Shown: positions 49,901-59,957 of the stretch, one piece after another
How positions within the stretch are numbered: the first letter of the stretch is position 1
Layout of the letters: every line of letters begins with the position of its first letter
NCBI GenBank assembly: GCA_008477525.1
Contig: SPDT01000006.1
Span: 3,561,501-3,625,500 of the forward strand
Reading direction: 5' to 3'
Source of the DNA: Hypomyces perniciosus
Taxonomy: Eukaryota > Ascomycota > Sordariomycetes > Hypocreales > Hypocreaceae
DNA length: 64,000 nt
Program-made: the position numbers and the translations under genes
The notes under the pieces: generated by a model
Seen by the model: only the letters and a program-made list of their open reading frames with translations
What the model was told of the DNA's origin: nothing
The model's database searches: none

Positions 49901-50051
49901 TTTGAACAAGTGGATCCTGAGCCGCAAAATAGGATGGGCATTGATTGCTTTGTGGTCGGTGAGCACAATTGCCAGCGTGGTAGTGGAGGTGACGGGCGTG
50001 TTGGAAGGACAGACATGGGCAGGAGGCAGTTTAACCCATTTGACTCTGTGA
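46965..50051 (+). CDS. Na+/Ca2+-exchanger-family cation transporter
   Basis: Exons 46965-49624 and 49688-50051 give 1007 aa. It is an integral membrane antiporter of the CaCA family, related to yeast Ecm27 and animal NCKX/NCLX. An N-terminal hydrophobic segment (about 17-38, probable signal-anchor) precedes a Cys-containing lumenal loop. The first alpha-repeat carries the GNGSPDVFS motif at about 148-156. After several helices comes a hydrophilic loop of more than 300 residues, Ser/Pro-rich and likely regulatory. The second alpha-repeat carries AGNSVGDLVAD near 865, followed by further helices. The two inverted repeats with G-N-x-x-x-D signatures are the ion-binding core. The intron splits the codon between YPVMA and SACFGGP, and removing it restores the family sequence. 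Location (vacuole, Golgi or mitochondrion) cannot be told. Confidence 0.92.
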
Positions 50052-50352
50052 GCTGTCATATATATATATATGTATATATGCGATTAGTCTCTTTTATTTT
50101 TATTCAAGCTTAGCTGCATATCCTTCTGTTCGACTTTTGATATGTAGACACATGGAAGAGAGCTAGACTACTTGGATGGCATATTTGCATGATATTCTTG
50201 GGTAGCGGCTATAGCATTGCCTTACACCGTCGAATGTGATCAAGTTTTCTTTTTCATATTCAGTGCTATAATGCAAGTATAGTCTAGCTATTCTTTTGCT
50301 ATCTAGAAAACGATATAGACCCCTGACAGCCTGTCCATGAATGCACCCCAAA

Positions 50353-52890
50353 CTAAAGGCCACATTGCTGTTTCAGGAGCCTCTGGATAATCATATCCTT
50401 CCTCCTAAACTCAGGAGAAAACTGCTTCAGCTTACCGTTGTCCAAGGCTCGGTGAGGATATTGAGGACCAGTTCGCGCGTCTTGGTTTCTTGTTGTTGCT
50501 TGCCAATCCCCTTAACAGCTTTGATGGACTCGATTGCGTCCTCGAGCATGAAGACAGGCATGCTGAATGCCGTAGCAGCATCTTCATGATTGGCGTCTAG
50601 AACCCCCATACGCATCTGCTGGTTTGTTGACGCGAGGAGAATAGCGAGCTCATCTGTCTTGGGAATCGCCTCGTCAATGAGCTTCTTCGGGTTAGGGATG
50701 TTAATCTTGCTGGTATCGCGGATTCGTCGGGGGTAGTTTTTAAACATAGTATAGTCAGTATTGCATGCTGGGCATGGGACCATGGGGAGTGTCGGACAGG
50801 GACATGGGTCTGGTTCTCCGTGTTCGGGCTCCCAGCTGACCCAGCCCTTTTCAATGCCGTGCTTTTCAGCCAGGGCCTCGTAGAAGCCGGTTTCGTCTCG
50901 CATCGTATACTCAATGCTTCGTGCGCTGCTGTGAGGAGGAGGGGGGGTTATGAGGGCAATCACATCGCAAGGGCCAGAGCCCTCACCCGCCCATGACTTC
51001 CACTTGCAATCCATGTATTTTCTGCCCTCGCCTGCCATGAACCTATCCAAAGCTGGTTTAATGCCCTCCTTGACCCAGTCGACATACCACTTGAACTGCA
51101 CAATCCAGTCAGAGGAATAGCATCGGAGTTGAGAGCGTTTGTTATCTTACCCTGTCATCATATCCTTCAATAACATCTTTATAATTCTTTATGGCGGTGC
51201 CAAGTTGACTAGCCAGGGCGTCAAGCGCGTAGATAGGGACACAGCGGCCCTCAATGCTATCGGGAATATCATCAAGACTATCGTATTTCTTATCACAATA
51301 GTCGAATAGCCCATCGAGGCCGTCGGTGTCTTCTGCAGCTTCCCCATCGGCGTCATACATATCGGGCCAGTTTCTATCCAGATCGATAGCCCAGTCCGAA
51401 GTGCCACCAAAGTTGAGGTCCTAACATTGATGTTAGAGAGATAGAATTGGAGTTGGTCACTGAACCTACCTTGTACTTGGCAATTCTGCGTTCTTTAACC
51501 TTTTCTACCATATACGCAACTCACTCTGACCCTTTTGGAGAATCTGTTAGTTCCCCTTCAGTTTGTCTAGGAAGCATACGTACCGTCATAAATCAGATAG
51601 TCGCTGTCTGTAGTCTCGTCGTGCCATTGTTCCACCTCTTGGGCGCTTCTAGTGAGGATGATGTCGCTAATCTCTGAATTAGAAAGGTAGCCAGCAGTGC
51701 TGGTGCATTCCCCTTTGGCAACTTGGGATTCAGGTCCCACGAAGGTATATGCCGGACCCTTGCACTTGGGATCCGTCATCTTGAAAGAGCGCCCATAAAT
51801 AGCAACACCAACCACGATGTTTCTAGCTTCCACTCCAGCCTTGGTGACCATAGCAAGGGCATTTACTGTCTCTGTGTAGTTCACTATCGACTCGGTTAGC
51901 CATCCGAATATACCAGGGGGAGAGAGAGGAGAAATTCACCATGTGATCGTAAACAGCCGCCTTTCGGGCATCCGTCACTCGCCCAGGTGTTGTCGAAATC
52001 CCACTGGCCTAGAGGAGTGTTAACAGGAATACGGCCACAATTCGTTTCAAGGGTCTACCTACCAGGAAGATCATAGGTCATGTAGACGATGTAGTCAACC
52101 GTCTTTCATATCTCCGCAATTGGAAACGGTTTGAGATACCAGTATGATGCGGGTGCAGCAATAGAGAGTGATTTCTCTACAGGCAGCTTGGCCTTCACAA
52201 GCTGCAGGAATTTGAGGTAGTTGGAAGCATCATCTGGAGATCCAGGGGGGGTGCCAGGTATGTCAGCCTAGTTAAGGATCGTCAGTTTCGGCGGCCATTT
52301 CTCATGGACATGCTCAAAGGCCTCTTACTCCAGGATACTCCCAATCAAAGTCAAGTCCATCCAGGTCATTATCCTTGAGAAAACCCACAACCCGGTTGGC
52401 AAAAAAAAACTCGCGATTTGCCGGTGCGACAGCCTCACGCAAGCGCGAGTATGTATCAACATCCACTGAGAAGGACCACCCTCCGAAAGCCGCAATACGG
52501 CTTATCCCTTTGAGGCTTTTAAAGTGCTTGAACTGGCTGCGGGGATCTTCGACACTGATCTCAAAATTGCTGGTAATATTGATGAAGGAATAATGGACAT
52601 GGGTATACCCAGCGTCAATCCAGCCGATAGTTCTGACGTTCATGTGCAAACAAGGACGATTGAGATTCCACGACTCAAAGGAGGCAATCTTTTTGAAGGA
52701 GCTGGGAGCATCGGCGTTGTTCACACAATGTTCACGCCACAGTTCGAGATGCATCCATTCTCACCTGGCTTGGCCGTACCTGGGTTTCCAGTTTCGGACT
52801 TGGAGATGATGCAGAAGTCTCTTGTCGTTCCTGTTCCCAGAATCTCGGTCAGTATGAAGGATTCGCCACAAGCGAAAGCAGAACGTTACT
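50353..52890 (-). pseudogene. decayed GH18 chitinase (class V, chitin-binding type)
   Basis: Spliced fragments in order along the minus strand are all GH18 chitinase. They are a Cys-rich chitin-binding tail (52730-52870), the N-terminal barrel with the catalytic DGLDFDWEYPG motif (near 52330), a YIVYMTYDL strand, the GVAIYGRSF strand, an FGGTSDWAIDLD strand, and a long C-terminal extension to about 50427. The catalytic acid Glu is still present. The frame is broken by a dinucleotide excess in a TG run (about 52721-52727), an in-frame TGA at 52106-52108, and a TGA at 51521-51523 where a Trp is expected. The 5' end stops at an in-frame TAA (about 52888-52890) with no signal peptide or LysM part. 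Intron positions still look usable, so decay is probably recent. A living gene with unusual splicing is less likely. Confidence 0.8.
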
Positions 52891-53697
52891 GACCACATTG
52901 ACCCCATACATTACAGCAAGCCTTCAGGGGGCGCGTATCAGGCCGAGATCGACTACCTGAAGAAGGCTGGTGATTTAGACCTCAAGAAGCTCAAAATTTG
53001 TCCATCTGCGTCAGGAACCGGCCCAGACGGAACCCTCACATTCAACGAGTTCATCGAGTACACCAACAGACCGCAAGGCAACCGACAAGGGACGATGCCT
53101 TCGATTATTCAGGACGGACAGACACCACTTGTCGATATCACGGCACGGAGAATCTGGGAGAACAGGAATAAACCCGGATAGTACTCTTTCAGATGGCAAG
53201 CGCCCGGGAACATGATTGCAACTGCTGGTAGTCACTACGAGACGATGCTGAGGGAAACCAGTAAGATCCTGTACACTTCTCAGCAGTCTCTGGGTCCGAA
53301 CAATGTCAATATCAAAAGGGCCATGGAGGCAGTTCGAGGTGTCGCCACCTCGCGCAAGATCGATTATGAGAAGTTTCGGTTTCCGGAGATGATAAGAGCT
53401 CCAGAATTCACCGGCGCAAATAAAGTCGAATTCTTAGAGTGGAAGTTGGTTCTCAAGTACGAGCCCGAAGCCAGTGTGATTGACTGGGAAAAGACCCTAA
53501 GCGATCCCAGGAACAAAAACCAGCAGAACATCGAACAGCGGGTGGCAGATTGGGAGAATAACGTGTATCTCAAGGATCAAACGCCTGTCACTGTTGACGG
53601 AAAGCTCAAGACCCAGGGTGAGATTCGTTCAAATCATAAACAAGCACTCATCAATGCCCAGAACGTTGAGAAAATAGCTATTACTGGCACATGCTAG
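52858..53697 (+). pseudogene. 5'-truncated gene remnant of unknown family
   Basis: An open frame runs from 52858 to a TAG at 53179-53181, and the same frame continues from there to a TAG at 53695-53697. It has normal codon use, Trp/Tyr-rich positions and a charged helical C-terminal part. The first half has the segment FNEFIEYTNRPQG, and the second starts YSFRWQAPGNM. The single stop in an otherwise coherent frame, the lack of a credible start and the abrupt edge beside the chitinase remnant point to a pseudogene. The second half could still be translated from the ATG at 53212 (161 aa). I do not recognise the family. Confidence 0.5.
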
Positions 53698-54276
53698 CTC
53701 TGCACGTGTTGCGATGACGAGTAGGGAAGTGTCAGATTGTGTAGTTGTGTAGTTGTGTGGTTGTGTGGTTTGGAAGGCTCTGGTAGCAGTAGTAGCATAC
53801 ACAAGCCTAGGTAGTTTGAGGTAGTAATAATACCGAGTATACGAAGTACTCGTTTCAGTTTTCAAAATCACTCACCGGGTGAGTCATTGTCCCCACTTCT
53901 CTGTTTCAAAGAAGAAAAATCTTTTATTCATCATGGCCTGGAATGATGGTTGAATTGTTGCCTGTTGACCCGACAGTGCAAACAGTCCAGTGTGTTTGTT
54001 TGGGGAGATCGGCTCGTACCGATCGGAGATTGCCTTAGTACTAGTACTACTACCTAGTTAGTACTAGAAAAAAAATACTAGCACGGAGTACTATCTATTC
54101 TTAGAACATCTTGCCGGCTCGATGGCTTCGCTCGATTTCTCTTGTTCACACAAGAACTTCGCTCAACTTCTTTCTCTCCTTCTTTCTGAACTTCTTTCTC
54201 GTCCTGTCTGGCATTCACCTATCCCTGAAATAAGCCTGAGTTTCCTGAAGCTGCCTGCCCTGGTCCTCAGGAGGCC
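53698..54276. other. intergenic region
   Basis: This 579-bp region starts with a tandem GTGTAGTT/GTGTGGTT stretch (about 53735-53772) after the remnant. It carries TACGAAGTA and TACTAGTACTA motifs (53838, 54040-54070) and ends in a CT-rich leader before the F-box-like gene. Confidence 0.5.
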
Positions 54277-55631
54277 ATGACACACGCAATTCAGCAAAAC
54301 TGCTTGCTCGAGGACTTGCCCACTTTAGTTCGGTATGAGCTCCTACGGATGCTTGATTTTTCGGACCTCTGCGCTTTAGTCCATGCTTCTCCTATCTTCC
54401 ATCAACAATATCGACAGGATCGGAAGCTCATTTTGCGCGGAGTTCTTAACTCAACACTCGGGAGTGTCTGCACTGATGCCCATGCTGTCTATCAGACTAG
54501 CGTGGCAGCATTTAGAGATACGCGGAATCTGGATAATGTCAAACGATTTCTCAAGTCATACAGTGGCAAGCGCTCCTCTAAGAAACACTTGATTTTTAAT
54601 GAAGATGAAATTATAGCCATGCTTGTGTTTCACGCCTCTATCGTCAGTCCCCTTATAGAGGCATACATTCAGTGGATACTAGGCAATCTTGCAACCGCCG
54701 CCAAATCATTAGCTTCGGCCAACTCTATGCCAAAGGTTGCAGACCTGAGCAAGACTCGCGTTGTCCTTAGTTCGTCAGAAAACCTACGAATTATGCGAGG
54801 AATGTACCGCTTCCAGCTATGCTGCAACCTTTTTGGGGCGAAGGGCCGAGGGTGTTCAAGAGATTCTTCGGAAGCAGACTACGACCGTATAGATATACTT
54901 CGAATATTCTTTCCTCTCTTCGAGCCCTGGGAAGCGGAAGAGATTGCATGCGTTTACACTTTCTTCAATTACAAAATGACCGACATCTTTGACAAAATTT
55001 CCTCCTATGTGAATGAGAAGAGTCCGATATTTGAGGGCCAATCCATTCCACCATGGGCGGAGCGTGACCTAACGCATAATTGTGAGTTTCCAATATTATA
55101 CGTGCATGGGCCGAAGAGCTGCGAAACTAAGCATACGTCGATATTCCAGGGGCTCGAGATAATATTCGCGAGGGGACTATTTCTCGGGGTCTGAGACTTA
55201 TGCATACTATCATGTTTGTCCCCAAGGACCAAACAAGTCTTTTATCGATAATGCAAGAAGAACTCTCGTGGCCAGCAAGCTGTTTTCTATGGTGCGGTGC
55301 GCTCGACATGAGAGCGCAATGGGACCGGCGCATGGAGTTTCCAACCGACCGAGACGAGAAACAGGCCAGACGAGACCCTCTTCCTTTTAACGGAGACGGC
55401 GAGTCGGATGAGAATGATCTACGACCACCTTTGGGCTGGGCCATGATATGGAAGGGGACATATAGCAACATATTTGGTGACTGTGTGGACGACAACCTAA
55501 AAATATGGGGTTACGTGTTGTGGGATAAGGACCGGATGGAGGACACTGGAGCAGACAAGGTGCTCATTCATGAGTGGGGCGATGACACTGACCCGAGGAA
55601 CATGACATTTGACGACGAGGAAGAGTGGTAA
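54277..55631 (+). CDS. F-box-like protein of unknown function
   Basis: Exons 54277-55081 and 55150-55631 give 428 aa. The 68-bp intron has a GTGAGT donor, an ACTAAG branch and TTCCAG, and splicing turns two short frames into one. The N-terminal segment (about 9-50) has the F-box pattern: LEDLPTLVRYELLRMLDFSDLCALVHAS followed by a basic helix. F-box proteins recruit substrates to SCF ubiquitin ligases, but many fungal copies are lineage-specific and uncharacterised. The rest has no recognised domain; it is Trp-rich near the end and finishes with an acidic DDEEEW tail. It stands next to a decayed gene patch, which fits a fast-evolving locus, but this copy looks intact. Confidence 0.7.
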
Positions 55632-56310
55632 TCTGAGGACGGTTTAGATTTGTCCACATTGTAAGTTTGGGGAAACGCCAACGAGTAAACCTTTTTCCCT
55701 ATCGGCTTTGTAGTCAACCCTTTATTAGTTAAATAAACACAAAACAGTATATGCTCTTACTGGGGCCCTGCAAACCCGTCTGGTTTGTCACCCATCTCTT
55801 GTAAACAGCTTTGACAGCATCCCGGCATGATATTCAACTACACGGGATTTAGGACTACAGTCCCCAACGGCGATGCCACACCGACAGAGTAATCCCAAGC
55901 TTTCGCAAGCATCCTCGATGACGGACAGGACTCTCCAGACGACGTCTCCAAGAAGAGGAGCCGTGCCACTCACATCAAAGACGATCTCTACAGCTACCTA
56001 GAAAGCCGCCCAGCTGACTCTTGTCATACCTCTTTGGCAGATGAGCATATATTGAGTTGTCTTCAGGGATGTGGTCAAACTCGGGAAAGAGCTTCATCCC
56101 AGTGAAATCGTTGTCATCGGATGAGTTAGAAGACATCGGTGGCAAGAGGGCCGCGTGAGGTGGAGGTTCGAGAAGTCCATTGATAATGCCCGGGTATCTT
56201 GACCATGTCCTTGTCCACAAAGGAGACGCAACAAACATTTTCGCCGCCTCAAACTTTTGCTAGAATCTCAAACGTAATATACATCTATTCACCTTTGGCC
56301 CATGGCTAGC
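55632..56310. other. intergenic region with a doubtful broken ORF
   Basis: This 679-bp region lies between the converging F-box-like and SDH1 genes. It holds both 3' UTRs and the possible frameshifted minus-strand frame at 55788-56238, listed separately. Confidence 0.4.
55788..56238 (-). pseudogene. possible small broken ORF, unknown
   Basis: A frame of 87 codons from ATG 56238 ends near 55975. A second frame, shifted by one base, continues for about 65 codons to 55788 with a smooth hydrophobic composition (VAVEIVFDVSG onward). The two together look like one small protein interrupted by a frameshift. No family was recognised and no splice site fits cleanly. It may be chance. Confidence 0.25.
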
Positions 56311-58604
56311 TTAGTATACACGCTTGAAGGGGGGCACAGGCTTGCATTCCGCCTCGTCCAGAGTGGTGGAGATGACGCCGCGGTATTTCAGCTCCACCTC
56401 GCCGTGGGGCTGCTTCTGGAAGCTGAGCGTGTGCTTCATCCAGTTCTCATCGTCTCGGTCAGGGTAGTCCTCGCGGGCATGCGCACCGCGAGACTCCTTT
56501 CGTGTGGCAGCGGCAGTGGCGGTTTGAACACTGCAGGCCCAGTTGTTAGTCATATCACGAGTGGGGAAAACAATCTCCAAACATGGAGAAATGTGGAGGG
56601 CAAACTTACGCGCAGGTCAGCAGATTCCTCAGCTCAAGCGTCTCGACAAGGTCTGAGTTCCAGATCATGCTGCGGTCCTTGATACCAACATCGGTAAACG
56701 TGCCGTCAATCTCGGTCATCTTGCGGACACCCTCGTCCAAGCTTTCCTGGGTTCGGAACACGCTGACCTCCGTCTGCATAGCTTTCTGCATAGCCAGACG
56801 GATCTCAGCGGTGCTCTTGGGGCCGTCAGCGTTTCGGACCTTGTCCAGGACCTCGATATGATCAGCGCCAGCGTCAGCCGCAATAGGCTTTAGCTTCTCG
56901 CCGGGGTTGAAGTTATCACGGATAGTGTGCGAAACAGCACGGCCGAAGACAACAAGATCCAACAGAGAGTTGGCACCCAGTCGGTTAGCACCATGGACAG
57001 ACACGCAAGCAGCCTCGCCGCAAGCAAACAGGCCGGGAACAACCCTATCGTTACCACTCTCATCAATGGTAATAACCTCACCAGTGTAGCGAGTAGGGAT
57101 ACCACCCATGTTGTAGTGGACAGTAGGCAGCACAGGGATGGGCTGCTTTCGGACATCGACACCAGCAAAGATACCAGCAGTTTCAGAAATACCAGGGAGT
57201 CGTTCAGCCAGGATCTCAGCGGGCAGGTGGCTCAGCTGCAGGTAGATGTGGTCCTTCTCAGCACCAACACCACGGCCTTCCCGAATTTCCATTGTCATGG
57301 ATCGGGAGACGACGTCTCGAGAGGCAAGATCCTTAGCAGTCGGGGCGTATCGCTCCATGAATCGCTCACCCTCTGAGTTCAAGAGGTAACCACCCTCACC
57401 ACGGGCACCCTCGGTAATCAGGCAGCCGGCACCGTAGATACCAGTAGGGTGGAACTGGACGAACTCCAGGTCCTGGTTGGGAAGACCAGCACGAGCCACC
57501 ATAGCCATACCGTCGCCCGTGCAAGTGTGCGCGGACGTGCAGCTGAAGTAGGCTCGTCCGTATCCACCAGTGGCCAGGACAGTGTTGTTGGCCAGGAATC
57601 GATGCAGCGTTCCGTCCTCCTGGTTGTAGGCGAGGACACCGCGGCACTCACCATCCTGCATGATCAGGTCTAGAGCGAAGTACTCGATGAAGTAGTTGGT
57701 GTTGTGTCGCAGAGACTGGCCATAGAGAGTGTGCAGAAGGGCGTGTCCAGTTCGGTCAGCGGCAGCGCAGCATCGGTAGGCCTGACCACCCTTGCCGTAC
57801 TTCTGCGACTGGCCACCGAAAGCTCGCTGGTAGCTGAATGAATGGGTTAGCAAGTGGGGGCAAATGGAAATGGGAAATAAGTTGCCCGTATTGCAACTCA
57901 CATCTTGCCATCCTCAGTTCGGGAGAAAGGGCAGCCGTAGTGCTCCAACTCAATGATGGAAGCCGGGGCCTCTCGGGTCATGTAGTGGATAGCGTCCTGG
58001 TCGCCCAGCCAGTCGGAGCCCTTGACGGTATCGTACATGTGCCATCTCCAGTCATCCTCATGCATGTTTCCCAGAGCGGCGTTGATACCACCCTGGGCGG
58101 CGACAGTGTGACTTCGGGTAGGGAACAGCTTCGATATACACGCTGTGTTGAAACCAGCCTCGGCCAGACCAAAGGCAGCACGGAGACCTGCACCACCAGC
58201 ACCGACGACAATGGCATCGTACTCATGGTCCTGTCGCAAGCAACAGTCAATTGAGGTGCGCATCGTGAGAGAAATTCGGGTTCGTACGTACAATGACGGG
58301 ATACTTGCTGCTCACGTAGGGTGACGCCTCTTTTGCCCTCAGTGGGCCATTTGCGATCACTCGGGCTGCATCCCACACAATATCAGCACACACTCACTCC
58401 CTTGAGACGTGGCTAGAAGACGCAATGGGGGCACTCACCAGCTGGCCGAGTGGACGAAAAGGACCTGAACTGACTCCTCGCTAGCCGCGAAAACTACGTC
58501 GTGTCAATACAGCAGCGCGCAGCGCAAACAAGCCGAACAGAGAGGACATTACGTACCGAAGAGCCAGAGGCTATTTTTCTCAATGCCATAGAAGACGCCA
58601 TCAT
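56311..58604 (-). CDS. SDH1: succinate dehydrogenase flavoprotein subunit, mitochondrial
   Basis: This is the catalytic subunit of respiratory complex II; it oxidises succinate to fumarate with a covalent FAD in the mitochondrial matrix. Six exons (58557-58604, 58439-58493, 58292-58365, 57902-58230, 56610-57833, 56311-56530) give 649 aa, the family length. A basic, Ser-rich presequence (about 1-40) precedes the FAD-binding [10 protein letters not shown]. The FAD-linking His lies in [10 protein letters not shown]. Catalytic-site stretches include [30 protein letters not shown] and the HYNMGGIPT motif. The C-terminal part has [17 protein letters not shown]. Four small 5' introns are typical. 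Two ATG codons stand in tandem at the start (58604 and 58601). Nuclear-encoded; assembly needs Sdh2-4 coded elsewhere. Identification is secure. Confidence 0.97.
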
Positions 58605-59957
58605 GAAGGAGTTGTGATTACTGCTGCATCCGCAGAAAATCGTGGCAGCGATGGCTCAAATAGACTGCTAATCGATTTGAAGGTTTGAATTCAATGTCAC
58701 GTTTTCGGGACGGCATAGTTCGGTTCCTCGGTTGATGTTGGCCAATCAGAGCCTAGCCATTAGTATGAGCCACATGACTGGGAGATTCCCCCAAGCCTGT
58801 AACCCTAACCCTGAGCTACATCCCGAGTTTTTTACCAAGCTTATTCCGTACATACTGCGAAGTACATTTTTTCCATGCTGTAGCCCACCAACAGCTATAG
58901 GATAGACAGTCGTTAAAATTCTATAGTGGCATAAATACTATTCTACACTCTAGCTATTTAAATACAGTTTTGACTTATTTTTATGTATCTATATTTTCTC
59001 TATTTATAAAACCATTTCCTTAAAGCATATTAGGCTTTGCGACTTTTAGTAAAATGTTCGGGTGTTGGTCGCAAACTACATAATATCTCACAAGTTAGAT
59101 ACTTGTTTCCCAAACGATTGACAGTAAAACAGGGACCGCAAGACATAGATGCCCTAATAGGTGGTTACTTACAGTAATGATAGCTGTCCGTTCCCTCCTG
59201 GGTGATGAAGAAAAGAGACCTGTCACTCACTGGACTGAACTATTGGGTTTTTGTTGTTTCCCGGATATAAATACGAAGTAATGATGAACGAGGACAGCAA
59301 CGAGATATAAAATGCAAAATAACGAATCAATTATGGGAATAGAAGCTCAGCGCAACGACTACATAAACTTGATAATTAGGAATGCAACAACCAAGAAGAA
59401 AGGGACCAAGTAGGAAGCCCCAAAGCATCAGCTGAGTACCTTAAAGGGAAGTGGAATCCCAAATTATCGTCTAGAATCACTAGGCAGCTGCTTTTTATAT
59501 GTCTTTTTGGTCCTAGCACATAATTTGGGATTGCTTTTCCCTTTCAGGGTACTTGGCCTATGCTTTTATTTAAGTCATCGAGTTGTGCAGTCGTCGCGAT
59601 TGGCTTTTGTTCCTTCATCGGACCCATGGTTGTTGTATATAATCTAGGCAGTGGATGGTCGGCGCTTGGGCTTGATTCCGTTTGAGGATGCTTTTGCATG
59701 GTGGGAAAGGAGTTTCTTTAAGAGATGTCTTGAGCACGGACGAGGTTTTTGTCTGTACCCTGGAGCAGGTGGCTCCTAACTTTGAGGTGACACAATATAC
59801 TCATCCTATTGGAGTCCGGGTATAGTCCTCATTTATTGTATCTATCTGTATCCGGGTCCTATGAACCCAAACGAAACTGTTCTAAGGTCCTCAGCAGCAA
59901 TAAAAACGCGATGCTCCGTGGGATGTGTCCGCCCCTTGATGACGCCCACCTTTTCGT
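58605..59957. other. intergenic region with AT-rich island and MITE-like element
   Basis: This 1.35-kb region holds the SDH1 promoter at its left end and the 3' UTR of the PX gene at its right end. Between them lie a short telomere-like sequence (58800-58812), an AT-rich stretch (about 58840-59060) and an inverted-repeat element (59435-59553). No gene was recognised. Confidence 0.5.
59435..59553. mobile_element. MITE-like element with ~32-bp inverted repeats
   Basis: The left arm (59435-59466) and the right arm (59521-59553) are imperfect reverse complements. They share AGTACC, AAAGGGAA and AATCCCAAATTA blocks in the same order. The core is only about 54 bp and codes for nothing. Length and symmetry suit a miniature inverted-repeat element; a clear target-site duplication was not seen. 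Confidence 0.55.

Noticed and set aside
51521..52108. RIP as the cause of the chitinase stops
   Set aside because: The changed sites do not clearly show the CpA-to-TpA context and the region is not AT-rich.
58800..58812. Chromosome end
   Set aside because: Only two telomere-type units are present, with housekeeping genes on both sides.
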